DNA from: Nipponacmea schrenckii
Taxonomy: Eukaryota; Mollusca; Gastropoda; Lottiidae
Direction: 5' to 3'
DNA length: 64,000 bases
Assembly (NCBI GenBank): GCA_030562195.1
Contig: CM060199.1
Coordinates: 12,048,338 to 12,112,337, forward strand
Notes under the pieces: generated by a model
Seen by the model: the letters and a program-made list of their open reading frames with translations, nothing else
What the model was told of the DNA's origin: nothing
Databases searched by the model: none
Shown: one piece after another, positions 1 through 22,600 of the stretch
Layout of the letters: every line of letters begins with the position of its first letter
Numbering within the stretch: position 1 is the stretch's first letter
Translations under genes and position numbers: made by a program

Positions 1-1761
1 ACAGACCCTAATCTAATTGGAGTGTATTGAATTATAACAGAATCATGATATTTTCCAGTATGGAAAAGTAGTTCAGCAAGGTCACACCTTCAAAATATCT
101 CCAAATTATCCTTGTGAGTCAAATTGGATTTTTTCTTAAAACATTTAGCTAACGATAGCAGAATCATAAAACATTTGAATTGATTTTATGATAGAAATAA
201 AACCCCAACTAAATTTTTAGTTTTTTTTCAATTTTAAATGAATTTGAATGGAAAATGTTCACGGGCCACCCTTTTCTCCAAAATTATGGATAATGAAATT
301 GGTTTTTTTTTTTTTAAAATGGCCAAAATTTTGGTATTCAAGCTAATAAAAACTAATGCATTTTCATTTGTCATAAACGTACGACCCTAAAATTGAAAAA
401 ATTTTAAATAATAAAGAAAGAATTTTCAGTATGGAAAAAAAGTTTAGCAAGGAACCTGCAAAATTTGCTCCGAATTAAGGATTATTGTTAAAACAGTTAA
501 AATACAAAATTATTAAACTTTTAAAGTTTGGTTTTATTTTAATTAATTTTAATCCTTTCTTAAAATGACTTTTCCATGCTTCTTATTCTATCCATTAATT
601 CATTCTTATTTTAAATTCAAAGCAGTGTTGGCTGCATGATCCTTCACCTAAAAAGATCTAAATTTTTAGGCCTTCCGTATTAAACCAATAATAGGCCTAT
701 ATGGATAAAGTGGGTAGACCTATAAACAGAAGTAAGAAATCATTATCAAAATTGAATTACAACATGTACACTTTAAGAAAAGGTAAAATGGAAATGGTAA
801 TAAATTTAATTAACAGTGCATTTAAATAGCTTTTGTCCCTGGCTCTGGTCTCTGATCTGAATTATTCTATGGTTTAAAATTCCAAAGCATGATTTGGGTG
901 ATATCCTTTAAGGGAAAATTTTTTTCCGTATAAACCTTTGGGCCCAGGTGGTATGGGTTCATTTAACGTATTAAAAACCATTTTTTGAAACAATTTGAGG
1001 CCAATTTAGAAAATATTAAAAATTAATGACAGTGCATACCATAGCTTTTTTTCCTGGGCCCCCTTTTTGATTTGAATTTCCTGGAAAATTAACATTTTAA
1101 ATGGAGAAAACCCTTAGTCACTAGTTTTTTTTTAAACCCAGCCTTTATTTGGGCTTTTCTAAAATCCTTTTACAATTTTTGAAAGAAATATTAAAAACCG
1201 TACTTAGTTCTTAAAATGGCTTGGTAATTAGGCGAATTTAAATTTTAAAATAAGCACAGCCTAGTATACTTAAAATGGCCTTTTTGGGCTGTTTCAATAT
1301 CTGAATATGAATTCAAAAAACCTCTTTTTTGAGGCTTCCTTCAAAAAAATGATAAAAAGTTGACAAGGCAGTAATTTTCAAGTAATAAATTCAAAAATTT
1401 TTTTACAAATTTAGCAATTTACGGAAATTTAACTACCTTTTTCAAAAACCCCCTTTCACCTTTCCTTTTCTAGTCTTTTCCTCAATCTCTTGCCACTTTA
1501 CTTTGAATTCACTGATTTATATGTTTGACTTCGTAACCGCCGCCATGGAATAAGGCTTCCGTCATACGTCAGTTTGTCAGAAAAACACGTCAACAAACTT
1601 TCAAAACCGCACAACAGAAAACGAAATTCAAGAAACTTAATCAAGTCATTTATTTCAGTCAGGTTGATAAACATAAATTTAATTGAATAATGGATTATCT
1701 TGTTTGTTTTTTCATCCCATTCGTTCGGTAATATTTTCCCTATTTGTCTGTAGGCTAATAT
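1..1761. other. AT-rich non-coding stretch
   Basis: No coding region or RNA gene is visible. The sequence is strongly AT-rich with many A and T runs. A loose direct duplication is visible: the words around 52-115 (cagtatggaaaagtagttcagcaagg region) recur in altered form around 426-485, suggesting an old repeat about 370 bp apart. Nothing else could be assigned. Confidence 0.5.
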
Positions 1762-1828
1762 AGCAGTACAGGCCTAGCTAGTGATCTAACGGTAGAATAC
1801 CTCACAGACAGCTCATCCAAAGCCTGTA
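1762..1828 (-). repeat. tRNA-SINE-like repeat, copy 1
   Basis: Read on the minus strand, this segment closely matches 63891-63955 on the plus strand; both contain ggatgagctgtc, gaggtattctac, gatcacta and ggcctgtact in the same order. The other copy has an A-box-like word followed by a weaker B-box-like word at about tRNA spacing, so a tRNA-derived SINE is the best guess. This copy lacks about 10 bases in the A-box area. Similarity continues weakly toward lower coordinates. Confidence 0.45.
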
Positions 1829-1968
1829 CATTAATCCTTACTCCTTACTTTCTTTTCCCTATGTATTGCCTCATGGGCTGAATGTTAGAGACAGGACCAT
1901 GTCCTTGTGTATTGGGCCTAATTCTGACCCAATGGAGGATATTTGGGACTGCCACGGGTTTTTCGGTA

Positions 1969-2545
1969 AGTGTAAAATGCCCAACGCCCTACCAGCGCGC
2001 CCAACAGCAAAAAGACGTCTGGATAATAAAAACTACTGGTAGGATAAAAGATTGGAATTTTCGGTGAAGGTAACGAGAAACGAAATAAAGGAGACGTTTT
2101 GTATGATTTACTTTTTTATCTAATGTTCTCTAATTGTGTTATAATAATAAATTATGTCTGTGGGTCGTTTGTCTTTATTTTATTCTTATGCATAGATCTT
2201 TTTCGACTATAATGAATTACATTGAAATTGAAACACAAATATCAAGGTTTTATGTTTAGCCTAAGTTATTTCCCTTGATTCTACCTTCCCGACGTCACGA
2301 TGGCAGCAACAGCGACAAGTGTAAAATGCCCAACGCCCAAAGCGCCCAACAGAGGAAAGACGTCTGGATAAACAATACTACTGTTAGGATAAAAAAAAAT
2401 TGGAAATTTCGGTGAAGGTAACGAGAAATGAAAAAAAAGTAGACGTTTTATATGATTTCCTTTTTTATCGATTGTGTTATAAATAAATTATGTCTGTAGG
2501 TTGTTTTGTCTTTATAATTTTCTGCCCTTGCGACGTCAAGATGGT
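1969..2545. repeat. tandem direct duplication (two diverged copies)
   Basis: About 220 bp starting at 1969 (gtgtaaaatgcccaacgccc, then agacgtctggataa, ttcggtgaaggtaacgagaa, aaattatgtctgt) recurs in the same order from about 2318 to 2545. The second copy has several small deletions. The short open frame at 1882-2067 lies across copy 1 but is not preserved in copy 2, so I do not treat it as coding. A related gacgtca-gatgg word occurs at both about 2291 and 2531. Confidence 0.7.
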
Positions 2546-2707
2546 AGATTTGTTGACTAAAAATGAACTGACAATCGAAGACTAATTTACCTTACTTATT
2601 ATGCCATATGGATGTACCATATAACATGGTTGTAAGTCAACCCCCATTTAAGCAGATCCCTCACCATCCACACCTGTTTTGAACCTGCGATTTATCCATC
2701 CATTTGC

Positions 2708-2893
2708 TGTAGGGGGAAAAAGGCGTAGAGTTTGTTTTTTTACTCTCCAGCTTCCACATGAAGTGTGAAGCCAATCAACCCCGGCCACTTCCTTGTCCTT
2801 CTAGACAAGGAAGAGGCCGGGGTTGATTGGCTTCACACTTCATGTGGAAGCTGGAGAGTAAATAACCAAATTCTACGCCTGTTTCGCCCTACA
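2708..2893. mobile_element. fold-back MITE (near-perfect hairpin)
   Basis: The segment is a long inverted repeat. The left arm (about 2740-2798) and right arm (about 2804-2860) are nearly perfectly complementary over almost 60 bp around a short centre at cttctag. The outer tips also pair: tgtagggggaaaaaggcgtag at 2708 against ctacgcctgtttcgccctaca ending at 2893. It encodes nothing. This is the structure of a miniature inverted-repeat or fold-back element. The superfamily is not assigned, because no clear target duplication is seen. Confidence 0.85.
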
Positions 2894-4080
2894 ATACACA
2901 TATCATGGAGTCATTTCCCAGTAAAGAGTCATTCAACCTGACTTTTTATTGCAGCCATCGTCAGGAACTTGTGTTTTTCAATTTGTGGATATCAAGACTG
3001 AAAATGATTTGTTGGAGCATGACACCGAATATAAAGGGAAAAGCACATAACGAAGAAATCTTCTGGTGGAAACAATATTTATTTATTTTTTTATAATTTT
3101 CAATATCTACAATACATCATCAATTTATTTTAGAAAATTTTCAAAAAAAACGTCAAAACATGGATACATATGTTAACACTGTACATAGTTTTATTTACAA
3201 CCATAGCAATTTATACAAACAAGTTAAAAAATAGTTTCAACCCTGTATTGTTGTATTTGAAACTGCTGAAACTTAAAAAAAAAAGTTTTTGAATTGTAAT
3301 GCTTTAGAAATTAAAGAAATTCATTATATGAAATGCACAAGGAAGGCAAGATATATCATTGATATTAATCACATATGCCATACCTTAGACAATTTTCATT
3401 ATCTTATTGCCCAAATATTCAAATTTCAATTAGTTTTTCGTGTAAAAAATGTTGAAATTAGAACATACAATTGTATGAAAAGGACAAACATAACTCAACA
3501 TAACATGGATTGATCTAGTAAAACACGACCAGTTTCAGAACATTTTCTTTTCACAATAACCAATTAATAATTAAGATATATTCAATTTCTTAGCATCTCA
3601 GATAAGGTTTAAATAGTGAAAGCCAGATCCTGAAGTTAGTTATGTTTTATAACAAATATAAACAAGACCCATCACTATCAGATCATGAAAACTATGAGTA
3701 CTATGATACTTTTTGGATCTCATTACTTAATTCAAATCGCTTGACCAATTGTGTCACATGACTAACTTCACATCACTAATCTATGAAATGAACAGGTCCA
3801 ACTGGAATCAAATGGTTAATTTCAATTACATGACAAATTATGAATCACTAGACCAATTGATAAACATGGACTTACATGACCTATTAGATTTACATGACTA
3901 ATTGAAATCATGTGAAACATTTTCTGTCAAATGAAGATATGACAATTTCAAATCACTTTCACATTTTGTGCACCCAATAGGATTTTCAATTACAAATTAA
4001 CCAATGAAACAGAAAAAGGACATAGTTTGGATGATGTTCAGGGTTTATTTAAGCCTCTTTAAGTTAAAGTTAATAATAAA
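2894..4080 (-). other. downstream of CUL1; probable 3' UTR and AT-rich spacer
   Basis: No gene other than the likely 3' untranslated region of the minus-strand CUL1 gene. On the minus strand an AATAAA hexamer lies at 4044-4049, only about 32 nt after the stop, and further ones lie near 3077-3086, so the transcript end is not fixed. Around 3720-3960 there is loose repetition of catgac and gaccaatt words. Short open frames here show no recognisable domain. Confidence 0.4.
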
Positions 4081-14855
<10,775 letters not shown>

Positions 14856-16294
14856 GTTAATATGTTTTGTATAATGGAAGAAGGGTACGGAACAGCCGTT
14901 AACTTCTGATTGGCTGGGTGTAATTAAGAGACAGAAATGCAGCAATAGTTTCCCCTTGACTCTACTTCATTCTAATGGTCTGAAATGAAATAAAAAAAAT
15001 TTTAAAAAATGAATACTGGTACATGTGTTACATCTATCAATAAAAAACCCCAAAACAATATACTTGTATAGTTGAAAATAAACTAGAAAAGAATGTTTTC
15101 AACACAAGGATAGAAAGACCACAATAATCTTTGAAGAAGCACAAGGAAAATAGGCCTACATATATCTACAGAGGTTTCCTACATATATCTACATAGATTT
15201 CCATGTGGTAAAGCTAGTTGAAATAAACCAACTAATAATTAGTACAGGAAATAAGCAAGACTAACAATGCAGTATAAAATTTAAACGAAATGGATCAGAC
15301 AAGTTTAATCCAGCTTTCTTGAAAACTAAAGTGTGCTGTTTAAAAAGTAATTGGTAATTTAAAAGTGGAATATCATTTTAGGCCTAATAAAAAACCTCAG
15401 ATGATTTTCATAAGAAAACAATGATCTAATATAATGATTTTCTTTGATATCAGCCCGACTCAATAATCCAATTACCGGATTAGGCCCAGCAGAGAAGGAA
15501 AGGAAAGGATTTCACAAAAATACAAATGGCGGCCATATTGCGACGATTCACTTTTGTCAATAATACTAAAAAAGATTTCTACAACATGAAAATACTCCAC
15601 GTCAAGAAAATGATTGATTTGAAAAGAAAATACCTTTATACTTCCAAATAATTCGATCCTGTAAAATTCACAGGCGTTAGGAAATGACAGTTTAGAGTTT
15701 TTGACAGAAAATTACAATGAACAAATTTTTATTTAGAAAAACAAGAGTTACTCCCCTTAAAACCGGTGAATATTAAATTGTATCCCACCTAGTTAAACCT
15801 CCATGTTGCAATAACATTCCACTGGGCATGTGAAGCATACAAACCTTTTTTTTTTTTTTTTTTTTGATGTATTATCCCGTTTAATTAAATCATTTATTAT
15901 TAAAAGTAATGTGAACTTGAAGAAATCAAAGACATCCACTGATTGGTATCTAAATGGAAACTAATCTCAATGCCAAATTATCATGTGAAAGAAACGTTGG
16001 AATGGATTTCATAATAATAATGTCCGAAATATGCCCATTTTTAATAAGAAGAAGAACAGACTATCTGAAATATTTAGAGGAGAATTTTCACTGGTTAAAA
16101 CAGAATTTGACTAGTCTTAGTATAAGGATACTTTTTATTAGGATATGAAATACCATAACACCGTTCAATGTTTACTGTCAATAAAGCAATCACATGACTT
16201 GTTGTTACTATTTTAAGATTATGAGGACATGACAGCAAACAGAACCAACATATTTACAAAGTTTTCTTACTAAAATAACTAACTTTTAATCAAT
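14856..16294. promoter_or_regulatory. shared CUL1/DAZAP2 intergenic region, probable bidirectional promoter
   Basis: The two genes are divergent and their start codons are 1.4 kb apart. On the minus strand a strong acceptor (pyrimidine tract then TTTCAG) puts the 5' edge of CUL1's first coding exon at 14979. A candidate donor (AAAG/GTATTT) at 15634 would close an untranslated first exon upstream. At 15523-15539 there is caaatggcggccatatt, which reads as a YY1-like atggcggc word on one strand and partly on the other. A run of 20 T lies at 15846-15865. No TATA box is convincing. The short frame at 15954-16148 is not supported as coding. Confidence 0.5.
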
Positions 16295-19200
16295 ATGTTT
16301 AAGAAAAGTAAGTTTGTTTTAGTTTTTTTAATTGTTTTGATCATATTTTTTTTCAAAATTGCAGAAGGTCGTATTTTTTGAATCTGTCACTATACGGTAA
16401 CTGTAGTTGTAGGCCTAGAAAGTAGCCTTACTTAGGCCTACCTAGTACTAGTAGTGTTAATAATGGGTTATCATTCATCTCTTTGTCAGTAAAAGTCAGA
16501 TTTTTACTTCCTTACACTGTTCTTACAGCCTTACGCCATAATGAATAATAAATGAAATTTAGAAAGTTGAGCCACTCTCTTTCTAAATGTCAATTATGTG
16601 CCATATAATTCTTTCAATATCATCGACATGGTTAATGGTAGGGTAACTAAATTTTATCTTTTCAGTGACAATTGTGACAAAAACCTGACAATATGATTGA
16701 AAATTAATTTTATTTGGAACCCATTTAAAACCTGTATGTGATTGTTCCAAGGATTTATTTTTTATCCAATTGATAAAGGCCATGGGGCCATTTGTGGTTC
16801 AAAGTAGTTTCATTTAGTCTAAGAAGAATTACCTACAGAAAAAATTAAAAGTACAAAATTCTGAAATACATAATCTTTGTTTGAAATACAATGTATCTAA
16901 CTTAAATTTTAATATCAGAACAAAATCTGATTTCAACATAAACAATGACAATACGTTTGCCTAAAATTAATTCACAAGATTTTGACCTCACCCTATCCTA
17001 TGGAATTGTAGTCAGTCTTGGTCATTTTTACCATGTCAAAACAATTTTATGATTCATTTAAGCTAATATGAAATAGATATTTCAGATACAATGGGTATCA
17101 GTAGTTATTATTTCTAATGTCTGCTTACTTCTTTTATTTCTTTCCTGTAGAAAAAACAGCCCAGTCTCCCTACCCTAAACAACAATATGTAGATGTTCCA
17201 AGTGAACCAATAAGCTATCCTAGTCCACAGCAAGGTCAATATGGGGACCAGAAATATCAACAAGGTGCAGTAGGGTATGCTTATTCCTCTAGCTCCAGTT
17301 ACAGTAATTATGTTTTATTCAAATCAGTCTAGACCCTCAAATTATTCGAAAATTGTCATTGAAGCCCTACATTGAACACACAATTTTCATGCACAAGTTA
17401 AAAGCACACGATGAGGTCTTTTACATTAAGTATGATTTGACTGTGTCTGAACTACAGGCCACAGAATATTCAGGTTGAAGATTTCTTTCTTCTATTGAGG
17501 GAGTTCTTAACTATGACTTTGGATAAAAAAATGTGTTGAGCATAAAATCAAGTATGCTACGCAGCTCCATTCTGCAACTATTTCTCTGACAGCCAACTTT
17601 AGCGACTAAGCAGCTTCCAATTTTTATTTTGACCCTATTCTTCAACATGAAATAGGGTTATTATTAGCATGACATACAACTTTATTTCTGATGATTATTG
17701 GTAACTTTATATTTTAGCCCAGCAGGCACCTAGTGCACCTCCAATTTATGGCGAAGCTCCACCCCCATATTCAAAGTACCCAGAGCCCCATCCACCCGTC
17801 TATTCATCCCAGCATTCTCCTTATAATCAGGTAGATATTACATAGATGAAAAGTTGAGTTTTTATCTTAAGGAAAATTTGAACCCACTGCAAACACAGAC
17901 AAAGCTATCCCTTTTGACCTGAAATGCACAGTCACTTATATTAAGAGAGATGAGTTGACTTATTCTCTGTATAGAGATAAGGGCCAGTGATGTGACCCTA
18001 GTAATAAAATTCATTGATGCCCTTCGATGCCATGGACTTAAGTTGATGCATACAATCCAATTCCAAAGTGCGTCTGTGGACTGTGGTCGTTCCCAAATCG
18101 GGATTCCTAGGTATTAAGGATAAGACTTGCACATTAAAGTCTTTGTGTGAGTGACCACATAAATTAAAATGTTTCCGAACAGGTTTTTCTCGACGTGATC
18201 TGATATCCAATAAGTGTTCAGTGATTCTCACAGTGAGAATTCTTTTAGTTTCTCCTGTATATTGTTTTTTGCATGATTTGTAATAAGGTAATGAGATAAA
18301 TAAGATTGCTTGATTGGCAATCAATGTTTTGAACACAAAAAGGAAACACAAATGGCACGCCTCCACGCCTTTGTTATTATGTCTTGGCAACCAAGCAACA
18401 GTAGCGCTTTCACTGAGGTCCTCCATGAAGCGCATCCATCCACTATAGGGTATAAGTAGAAGGAATGCGGCCCAGTAGCAACAGTTTCCCTGAAGAGTAT
18501 GACTTGTACAAAACGTGTCGGAGCGAAACAAGGATTCTCTAAAGAGAAAGATTCCTTAACTCTTTAATTTTTTATACTTTGTATAGATTTTCTGGATTTT
18601 AACAAATTTGATGCACATTTTTGTCTATCCTTTCAGCATCAGTATAATGCAAGTCCGTATCCCCCACAATCCCAAGGAAGTGCACATTACCCCTCAGGTG
18701 CTGCTGCTTACCCTACTAACTATAGTTACCCTGCCCAGCCAATGCCCTACCTAACAGGGCCAGCTCCTCATACTGTGGTAGCTGTTGGTGGGTTTGATGC
18801 TGGTGCCAGATTTAATGCAGGGGCAGCTCCTGTTGTGCCTGTAAGTATTACAATAAATCAAAGACTTAAGGAATTGCAAAGCAGTTTTTCTAAACTTATA
18901 TAAGCTTACTATTCAAACTTATTGCTTGATTGAATAATTGAAATGGTGCAAATTGATACTATTGGTATCCTTAAAAGACATATGAATTTTATTCAATATC
19001 TTTCCAATCCCTTTAATATATTTCCTCAGCAGATAGAGCTCATTTCATGCCACATGACTGCTTCTTAGTCATGAAAGATTGGTGTTGGGTTTGTCTTTTA
19101 TTCTAGAGAAACACTTGATATGATTGGGAAAGAGTATCCAGTCATTTCTAAGATAGGATTAATACTGAAAATGTATACAAACATTTCTGAACTTATAATC

Positions 19201-19520
19201 TTATTGACACTTAGTGTACTTAGGAAATATAGAAAATAAACCAAAGGGAATTGAATTATTATGTATGATTCAGTTCCATATAAGTAGATTTTAATTGGCT
19301 CACACATAAACCAGTAGTGCAAATCCTCTCAATAAATGTATAGCAACTATATTATGTGTCAGTTTTGCTCCTATATCTAAATGTTTTGTTTCAGCCTGCA
19401 CCCCCAGGAGTCGCGCCAAATGCTGCCCAGATGGGTGTTAGTCAAGGTCACAATGTTGTGGCAACACAGAGAAGCACCAATTGGTTCACAGGCAGTTCGG
19501 GAGGTGGACCTATATTTTAA
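16295..19520 (+). CDS. DAZAP2: DAZ-associated protein 2 homologue (proline-rich PPxY protein)
   Basis: DAZAP2 is a small proline- and tyrosine-rich adaptor, known in vertebrates to bind WW-domain proteins and to act in transcription and stress-granule contexts. Coding exons: 16295-16307, 17151-17303, 17718-17830, 18637-18840, 19395-19520; phases agree and give 202 codons (human about 168). The diagnostic block is GGFDAGARFNAGA (residues 144-156) and, further on, PPGVAPNAAQMGV, NVVATQR and GGSS-like C-terminal residues ending in PIF. Two PPxY motifs, PPIY (63-66) and PPPY (70-73), should bind WW domains. The first coding exon (MFKK plus one base) is inferred: it has ATG, a GTAAGT donor and the needed phase, and vertebrate DAZAP2 also starts with a 13-nt coding exon, from memory. 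Exons 3-5 are secure; exon 1 and the exon 2 donor (17303, A/GTAATT) are less so. Confidence 0.88.
17998..18531 (-). pseudogene. Penelope-like retroelement GIY-YIG endonuclease remnant
   Basis: An open frame of 177 codons, antisense in DAZAP2 intron 3. From about residue 80 it matches the GIY-YIG endonuclease that follows the reverse transcriptase in Penelope-like elements: CKKQYTGETKRILTVRITEH, then PVRKHFNLCGHSHKDFNV, then RRTLELDCMHQLKSMASKGIN. The GIY-YIG tyrosine/glycine pair (YTGE) and the following Arg and His are seen. The first about 75 residues look unrelated and are probably translation of non-coding flank. No reverse transcriptase lies beside it, so this is a truncated insertion. 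It is listed as a remnant although the domain itself is uninterrupted. Confidence 0.8.
18482..18530 (+). ncRNA. degenerate hammerhead-ribozyme-like motif
   Basis: The order matches a type I hammerhead: CTGAAGA (18490-18496, canonical CTGATGA), a small stem II GTA/TAC (497-499 with 507-509), AAAAC (510-514, canonical GAAAC), then a GTC trinucleotide (517-519) at the expected cleavage position after a minimal stem III. The flanks can pair as stem I: TTTCC (485-489) with GGA at 520 or GAAAC at 525-529. Penelope-like elements are known to carry minimal hammerheads. Two core positions deviate, so it is likely inactive or coincidental. It is on the strand opposite to the adjacent GIY-YIG frame. Confidence 0.3.
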
Positions 19521-19670
19521 TTGGTTTTGATAACAGTTTTGTCTTGGTCATTTATATATATTTTTACCTCGTTTTTCATGTGTTGCCTTTCAATTTTAAA
19601 AGTTCTTTCATACATGTATAATCAAAATTTATTACTCTGTGATCTTCATTCTTTCAAAACTTTATCTCAA

Positions 19671-19676
19671 AATAAA
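19671..19676 (+). terminator. polyadenylation signal candidate for DAZAP2
   Basis: AATAAA 150 bp after the DAZAP2 stop codon on the plus strand, in AT-rich 3' sequence. Another AATAAA occurs near 20010, so alternative transcript ends are possible. Confidence 0.5.
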
Positions 19677-22600
19677 GTAACAACTATATTTACATAAAAT
19701 ATGGTTTATATGATTTTGAAATTTTTAAAACCTTTTCAGTGTTTACAATTTATTTAATATATTTTTGTACCTTTTCAAAGAGTTGTGATGTTCAGTCAAA
19801 GCTATTAATGAATATCCAAAACAAATCATACTGGACTTTAATGGATTATAATTTGATTTGAGCACATTGCATGCTACTGATATGTTTCAGACACAAGATA
19901 CTCATCAGGAAAGATAAGGGTAGTTAAATTATGGGTAATGAATAGAATATATAGGTTGTATTGTCTAGTTTCAATAAGTATTTATTACATTTTCAATTCT
20001 GTCTTTCTAATAAATGGACTGTGGTGGTCTTGAATATATCTTTATCTAACTATATCTACTGTGCCTTCTAGTTGTTGCTACATCTAATGTCTCCTGAATG
20101 TCAAACTGAATTTTTAAGAGATAGGCCTACTTTTCTTAATCTTTGATTTAATATCTTTATAATGTCATTTCGCCCAAATCCACCTCAAATTATTCTATGC
20201 AGGAATAACTTTTCCAAATCGTTTTTTTCAGACTTGTATAAACCTGACCTTTATCCAAGATAAAGCTTTTTCTGTATTTATCAAATTTCTTATTGATATT
20301 TATCAGACTGTTAAGCAAATATTTTAGATACTGCATCATTTAAATTTGTTATTTCATTTCCTCTGTCATTGTATTAATTGACTGTGTTATGAATTATTTA
20401 TTGTGCCTTTCTATAAATCCGATTAAAATACAGATGCAGGTGTATTCTTTCTATTATTGTTGTCCGTTACTTCATTTGTAATCCAAGATCTGAAAAAGTT
20501 GATCTTTAAAGAGATTGTACAGAGGTTTTCTATATTTTGTATGTGTATCAGTGACGCTGATAGCATCAATTCGCACCATTCTTACTTTCAGCCATTATGG
20601 TCCCTTCTAATCCACTACACTCAGTGTTAGATAAGCACATTTCGCAATTAGTGATATCATCAAACACATTGTAGAAACCACACATGTCTGATTGAAAATT
20701 TGAATGGTACAAATTGATGTCCCCAATACACATAATCAATTTAGAAAACCCTTTACAATTCCCTCTGGCAAGTCAATGTTTATGATGATTATCCCAGAAT
20801 TCATTTCATGATGTAACTCAATCTTCATTGCGTAGATCTTAACTATTTCATCAGATCATGTAGTGCAACTGGAGTCCATAATAGAAAATATTGAAATGAA
20901 ACATCTAGAACTGTATCTGGAATCAAAGATAAACTTTGTGATTTTATTTTAATCTGACTTAAACTAAGTGATAAATTTAAATTTTTAAATTTTTTCTTTA
21001 CTGATATATAAATAATTCTATTTTGTGCCAATTTATTTAGAAATAGGATATATTTATCAGACTGCCCGAAAGAGAGAAAAATGTTCATTTCTTTAGTTCT
21101 TGCTGCAAGTGCAGTGTCTCAACTACCATATGGACATAGTAATCAAAATTCACAAGATATATCTAAAAGGTTAACTCTATACATAATAGAATATTCCTGA
21201 ATATAGAATATATTCCTGATGACGGAGTGAGAACCACATTGAAACGTTGAAAGTAATAAATATTATAGAAGTGTCTATCCATAACAATTGTTTTTATTTA
21301 TCTACACTTGGGCTTCTAATATGCCATTGAAAGATTATTCTATAAATAATGATTCACAGCTTATGCTATGTTCCTACCAATGGAAATATTATGCCCTTCT
21401 TTAAAAAAAAATTCGGGGGGGAGAGGCCCACACTCATCTAGCTAAGACACTGTGCATACAAGGCCGATATGCTCATTCTTCTAGACATCTGATGTCTTCT
21501 TGCTATTTAGTATATTACCATAGTCGTCCCAATTGATTAAATCGTTTCTCTGCGAATACTTACCCAACACTAATATTTCTGTAAATGTTTTTGTCAGATC
21601 AACAATCTTTTCAGATAGCTCAGAACAATATTTTATTTCGTCCATGGAATATATACTGATATTTACAATTCATATACAACTCTAACCAATTCTGCTCTTA
21701 TAAATTATTGATATTGTTAATAAATTATGTAAATCTAATCAGCCTAATTACCTCTCCCATGGAATATACATGAAGATATCAGAATTAGAACTTTCTGACT
21801 TACAGTTATTTTAGTGAGAGATAAAAACACTAAACATATCCATGGAAGAACTGGCCGTAACATAGTCTATGGTAGGGTAAACGTTATTTTGTATAATAAT
21901 TTCTGCATATATTTTATATATATTGAATTGGAAACTTTATACAGTTTAATCAAAGGACTAAGACTTATTCACAGCGTAACCTTTGTTCACTTGAAAAGTA
22001 CTAAAATATACTACAGAACAAACCGTTGTAGTTTGATAATTTACAAATTTACGATGAGTGGCCTCCCTTACTACAAACAACTTGATGAGGCTTTTTCCCA
22101 TAAAAAGGGAGATAGATTTGGATTGGGATTCGATCAGTGTTTTATTCGTATATTCCCTTTCCTCGAACCATCACATTCACATTTCTTGTCATTATCATTG
22201 AGTTCTTAGACTGGTGCTGTGAGCCAAACCTATGACCCACTGATTCTTAAGAAGCCATCGAAGCCGTCCCCCCACCCCTACCCGCTAAGAAACGCCATTG
22301 ACTGGAGGCAATCTTCTAAGTAAGAGATTAACTAAGAGTAGAAATGGTTACTGTGACCTCACTGGATGCCAAAAGATTAGGAGTATAAAAGTAAATGCAT
22401 TTTGATTAAATGGAGAAAAACTGCCAACTTCTCCAAAATGAAGTCAGAGCCAAATAGGCCTATATATTAATTTAGCATTTGTTCGAAAATGAAATGACAT
22501 CATACAGCAGGATTAAATATAAATGAATAAAATAAATATTTGAATATAGACGTCAAATTACTGGAAAAGAAAGAATCGTGTCCTCTTGTGAGTGCACATC

